Below are positions 15,404 through 17,778 of a stretch of DNA of 17,778 nucleotides, piece by piece. The stretch comes from Desulfofustis sp. (GTDB lineage: Bacteria; Desulfobacterota; Desulfobulbia; Desulfobulbales; Desulfocapsaceae), in the NCBI GenBank assembly GCA_030145365.1, contig JAQYVS010000165.1, positions 1 to 17,778 of the forward strand, written 5' to 3'. The notes below the pieces were generated by a model. The model saw only the letters and a list, made by a program, of their open reading frames with translations, had not been told where the DNA came from and made no database searches. The stretch's first letter is position 1, and every line of letters begins with the position of its first letter. The translations under genes and the position numbers were made by a program.

Positions 15404-16819
15404 ATGCACATTATTGTTCTTCTGCTCGTTACTACTTTTTTTCTTGTGTTGAGCGCTCTATTTCTCGTGGAATGTGTCCGGGAAAAGGAACAAAGGGGAA
15501 CAAAGATTGCCACAGCGGCTCTTGTCGTTTTCTTAGCCATGATTCCAATAATTCTCTGGATTCCCGGCTTGCACCCTTTTGTTGATCTTCTCCTGGCCAT
15601 TTTATTTCTGGGCAGTCTGCTGCTTTTCATACCGGCCCGGCCGGATAAGCGCGCACTGGCCGGAACGGTGGCACACACAGAAGGAATTGTTGAACGGGTC
15701 GACGAAAGAGATGCGGTTTTCGCCAGGCTCAGACTCAAACCGGACAATGAACCATATTACCGAAGATACTATGATGATCGACCCGATCAGGAAGAAGCCG
15801 ATGCCAAACGAAGAGCAAAAGGCTTGCTCGGATCCCTGGGGTCCATAGACGGCAGTTATCAGCCGCTTAACGCGATGGTCCATGCCGCTTTTGATATTCC
15901 CGATATTCTCGGCACCAAAGCCGATTCGCCCCCCGTCGAGGGCGAAGAATGCAGACAATGGGACCCAGCTCAAGCCACCGATTGGGTTAAAAACTTTGCC
16001 CGCCATATCGGTGCGGATATGGTCGGCATCTGCAAAGTCAATCCACTGTGGGTATACGCCCGCCGCGGAGAAATTCATTATTCAAACTGGCAGGATTGGG
16101 GAAAAGAACTGGATAATTTTCCTTCTTACGCTGTCGTCATGCTGACCGAAATGAATTGGGACCATGTCAGTGCAGCTCCGCACAGCCCTTCCGTTGCGGA
16201 AAGTGCACACGATTACGGAAAAGGGGCCTATCTGTCAACATTGATGGGACGCTGGTTCGCCCACATGGGCTATAGAGGTGTGGCACAGAATACCAGAAAC
16301 TACGATACTCTACTGGTACCCCTGGCCGTTGATGCGGGCCTCGGTGAAGTTGGCCGCCAGGGGTATCTCATTGCCCCGAAATATGGGGCACGGGTTCGCA
16401 TATTTGCAACGCTTACCGATATGGAACTGCTGCCGGACAACCCGGCTTCGCTTGGCATCGATGAATTTTGTCAAAGATGCAAAAAATGTTCTGACACGTG
16501 CCCGTCACAATCAATTCCTTCAGGCGACAAAACTACGGTGAACGGCATACACCGCTGGAAACTGGATGAGGACAGTTGTTTTGACTATTGGAGTAAAGTC
16601 GGCACCGATTGCTCCATTTGTATGGCGGTTTGCCCTTTCAGTCGTCCCGATACGTTTTCTCATAAACTTGTGCGTTTTCTGCTCTGTAAATCGTTGATTG
16701 CCAGGCGCTGGTTCCCGCTAATCGATAATTTTATTTACGGAAAACGCTGGAGACCTCGTCCTGTTCCCTCCTGGCTTGATTATCCGAGAAAAAACAAACT
16801 GAAAAGCGAACATTACTGA
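15404..16819 (+). CDS. Membrane-anchored reductive-dehalogenase-family protein (RdhA-like)
   Basis: Predicted cobamide and Fe-S dependent reductase of the RdhA family, 471 residues. Residues 1-78 hold three hydrophobic helices (about 2-25, 35-56, 60-78) in place of the usual Tat signal. The RdhA core follows: FARLRLKPDNEPYYRRYYDD, then DWVKNFARHIGADMVGICKV, the cobamide-domain stretch LAVDAGLGEVGRQGYLI, and two [4Fe-4S] motifs. The first is Cys356, 359, 362 and 366 in CQRCKKCSDTCP. The second is Cys392, 403, 406 and 410, with the hallmark WSKVGTDCSICMAVCPFS. It is not QueG, which lacks the helices and this hallmark. Basic residues after helix 1 (REKEQRGTK) and after helix 3 (RPDKR) suggest a cytoplasmic catalytic domain. 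ATG 15404 has AGAGG upstream; the TTG just before it is less likely. It is cotranscribed with dctPQM. There is no rdhB or rdhC nearby, and the substrate is unknown. Confidence 0.9.
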   Translation: MHIIVLLLVTTFFLVLSALFLVECVREKEQRGTKIATAALVVFLAMIPIILWIPGLHPFVDLLLAILFLGSLLLFIPARPDKRALAGTVAHTEGIVERVDERDAVFARLRLKPDNEPYYRRYYDDRPDQEEADAKRRAKGLLGSLGSIDGSYQPLNAMVHAAFDIPDILGTKADSPPVEGEECRQWDPAQATDWVKNFARHIGADMVGICKVNPLWVYARRGEIHYSNWQDWGKELDNFPSYAVVMLTEMNWDHVSAAPHSPSVAESAHDYGKGAYLSTLMGRWFAHMGYRGVAQNTRNYDTLLVPLAVDAGLGEVGRQGYLIAPKYGARVRIFATLTDMELLPDNPASLGIDEFCQRCKKCSDTCPSQSIPSGDKTTVNGIHRWKLDEDSCFDYWSKVGTDCSICMAVCPFSRPDTFSHKLVRFLLCKSLIARRWFPLIDNFIYGKRWRPRPVPSWLDYPRKNKLKSEHY

Positions 16820-16855
16820 TCCGGCGGAAACATCCTGTCAAAAAGAAAAGTCCAA

Positions 16856-17530
16856 TCAGATAAACAGGGAGATATCTTCCAACTTCTTTTTACCCAGATC
16901 TGGAACTTTCACCCCCTGCTCCGGATAACCGGTAACCAAAATCATCACCGGGGTTTCATTGTCCGGTCGTTTAAGAATCTTTCTGAGAAACTGCATGGGG
17001 CTCGGTGTATGGGTTAGACAGGCAAGTCCAACATTATGAAGGGCCGTTATCAACATGCCGATGGATATCCCCACCGAATCGCGCACGTAATAGTGCTTAA
17101 TTATCTCACCCCGGTCATCGCGCTGATAGTTTTCTGCAAAAATGACGATTAAATACGGAGCACGCTCCAGAAAAGGTTTTTCAGCATCGGTACCAAGCGG
17201 CTTCAATGCATCAAGCCACTGGTCAGAAGCCCGTGAGTTATAAAAGGCACGCTCCTCTTTTTCTGCAGCTTCCCGAATTCTGCGCTTAACCTGAGCATCT
17301 GATACCACGATAAATTTCCACGGCTGCTGGTTGGCGCCGCTTGGAGCCCGGCCGGCAGTCTGAATGGCTAATTCGATTATCTTGCGATCCACTTTTCTCT
17401 CTGAAAATGACCTGATTGTGCGTCTTGTTTTCATCTGCTCGAAAAATGCTTGTGCCCGCTCATGCATTTCTTCCTGTGGATACTCACAATAGTCGGTTAA
17501 CTCAGGATGCGTGCACTCCCTCTTGCTCAT
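16856..17530 (-). CDS. Iodotyrosine-deiodinase-like flavin dehalogenase (nitroreductase fold)
   Basis: FMN enzyme of the nitroreductase superfamily, 224 residues, cytoplasmic. The FMN phosphate segment is KTRRTIRSFS (34-43), followed by TAGRAPSGANQQPWKF (58-73) as in iodotyrosine deiodinase (IYD). The active-site lid EKEERAFYNSR places Glu93 and Tyr97, and Lys118 follows 21 residues later, exactly the spacing of human IYD Glu157, Tyr161 and Lys182, which bind the halotyrosine zwitterion. THTP (173-176) matches the IYD TTTP flavin loop, and the end GYPEQGVKVPDLGKKKL also aligns. BluB is a relative but lacks this triad. The predicted reaction is reductive removal of iodide, bromide or chloride from halotyrosines. 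ATG 17530 has GGAG upstream. It starts one base after the glycosyltransferase stop and is convergent with the RdhA-like gene (36 bases). Confidence 0.85.
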   Translation of the reverse strand: MSKRECTHPELTDYCEYPQEEMHERAQAFFEQMKTRRTIRSFSERKVDRKIIELAIQTAGRAPSGANQQPWKFIVVSDAQVKRRIREAAEKEERAFYNSRASDQWLDALKPLGTDAEKPFLERAPYLIVIFAENYQRDDRGEIIKHYYVRDSVGISIGMLITALHNVGLACLTHTPSPMQFLRKILKRPDNETPVMILVTGYPEQGVKVPDLGKKKLEDISLFI

Positions 17531-17531
17531 C

Positions 17532-17778
17532 TTATTCTCCAATGTCAGACTCAATTTTTCTCCAGACCGTCTCAACCGATAAGTCAGCCAGGTCCCGAGC
17601 TTCCAGCCAGCTGAAACGGGTGTGCTGAATCCCGGTGGAGAGCGGTGAGGTATGCGCTCCATAGAGTGCCAAGCCTTGACACCCCAGATGGGCGGCGATA
17701 TGGGTGGGACCGGTATCGTTTCCCACAACATATGCTGCCTGGCGGGCTATTCCTGCCAGGGCAAAATAATCGAGATAA
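17532..17778 (-). CDS. Glycosyltransferase family 9 (heptosyltransferase-like), C-terminal part
   Basis: Partial gene: only the last 81 codons are in the window and the 5' part lies beyond position 17778. The segment VVGNDTGPTHIAAHLGCQGLALYG is the hallmark C-terminal nucleotide-sugar binding loop of ADP-heptose:LPS heptosyltransferases (GT9), and ARQAAYVVGNDTG is typical just before it. Such enzymes build the LPS inner core at the cytoplasmic face of the inner membrane. The gene ends TAA one base before the IYD-like start, so the two are probably cotranscribed and perhaps translationally coupled. The acceptor sugar cannot be told from this fragment. Confidence 0.85.
   Translation of the reverse strand, partial: YLDYFALAGIARQAAYVVGNDTGPTHIAAHLGCQGLALYGAHTSPLSTGIQHTRFSWLEARDLADLSVETVWRKIESDIGE

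Noticed and set aside
15404..16819. Epoxyqueuosine reductase QueG as an alternative identity
   Set aside because: QueG shares the Fe-S and cobamide fold but has no membrane helices, and the sequence before the first cluster and the WSKVGTDCSICMAVCPFS hallmark match RdhA.
16856..17530. BluB (lower-ligand synthesis for cobamides), attractive next to an RdhA-like gene
   Set aside because: The Glu/Tyr/Lys lid triad and the PSGANQQPW and THTP motifs match IYD; BluB-type motifs are not seen.
17531..17731. N-terminal extension of the IYD-like frame
   Set aside because: The added 67 residues lie over the GT9 gene in another frame and do not resemble IYD; ATG 17530 has a good ribosome binding site.

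Overview
The window looks like a chromosomal segment of an anaerobic, Gram-negative environmental bacterium. A sulfate-reducer-like Desulfobacterota (deltaproteobacterium) is my best guess. This rests on the mix of genes (ABC and TRAP binding-protein importers, an ADP-heptose-type glycosyltransferase implying LPS, a stand-alone GcvH, a HEAT-repeat protein, a membrane-anchored reductive-dehalogenase-like protein) and not on any marker gene, so it is low-confidence inference. There are no rRNA, tRNA, CRISPR, insertion-sequence or phage genes in the window.

Layout. 1-1150: a gene for an HU-type nucleoid protein (+), then a gap holding what looks like a decayed gene for a secreted cysteine-rich protein (-). 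1151-4344: a 12-TM membrane protein of unknown function (+), a MutY-like DNA glycosylase without an Fe-S cluster (-), GcvH (-) and a small HEAT-repeat protein (+). 4370-12202: a complete xylose module. On the minus strand lie a ROK-family XylR-like regulator, xylose isomerase (xylA) and xylulokinase (xylB). Divergent from them on the plus strand lie a xylose ABC importer: XylF binding protein, XylH permease and a half-size XylG ATPase. The 558-bp divergent spacer is very AT-rich, carries several perfect palindromes that are candidate XylR operators, and has a nested hairpin with a T-run upstream of xylF. Together the module would import D-xylose and convert it through D-xylulose to xylulose-5-phosphate for the pentose phosphate pathway.

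12203-16819: a good sigma70-like promoter candidate followed by a tight operon dctP-dctQ-dctM-rdhA-like. A carboxylate-type TRAP importer is thus directly linked (14-bp gap) to a cobamide/Fe-S reductive-dehalogenase-family protein. This protein has three N-terminal membrane helices instead of a Tat signal, and no RdhB anchor gene is present. 16856-17778 (minus strand, convergent): a nitroreductase-fold protein with the full Glu/Tyr/Lys lid triad of iodotyrosine deiodinase, one nucleotide downstream of a glycosyltransferase family 9 gene that runs off the window.

The main discovery candidate is the right-hand end. A TRAP importer and two mechanistically unrelated reductive dehalogenases (cobamide/Fe-S and flavin-only) sit within about 5 kb. 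The positive-inside rule places the RdhA-like catalytic domain on the cytoplasmic side. This suggests uptake followed by intracellular dehalogenation of a halogenated organic acid, not classical periplasm-facing organohalide respiration.
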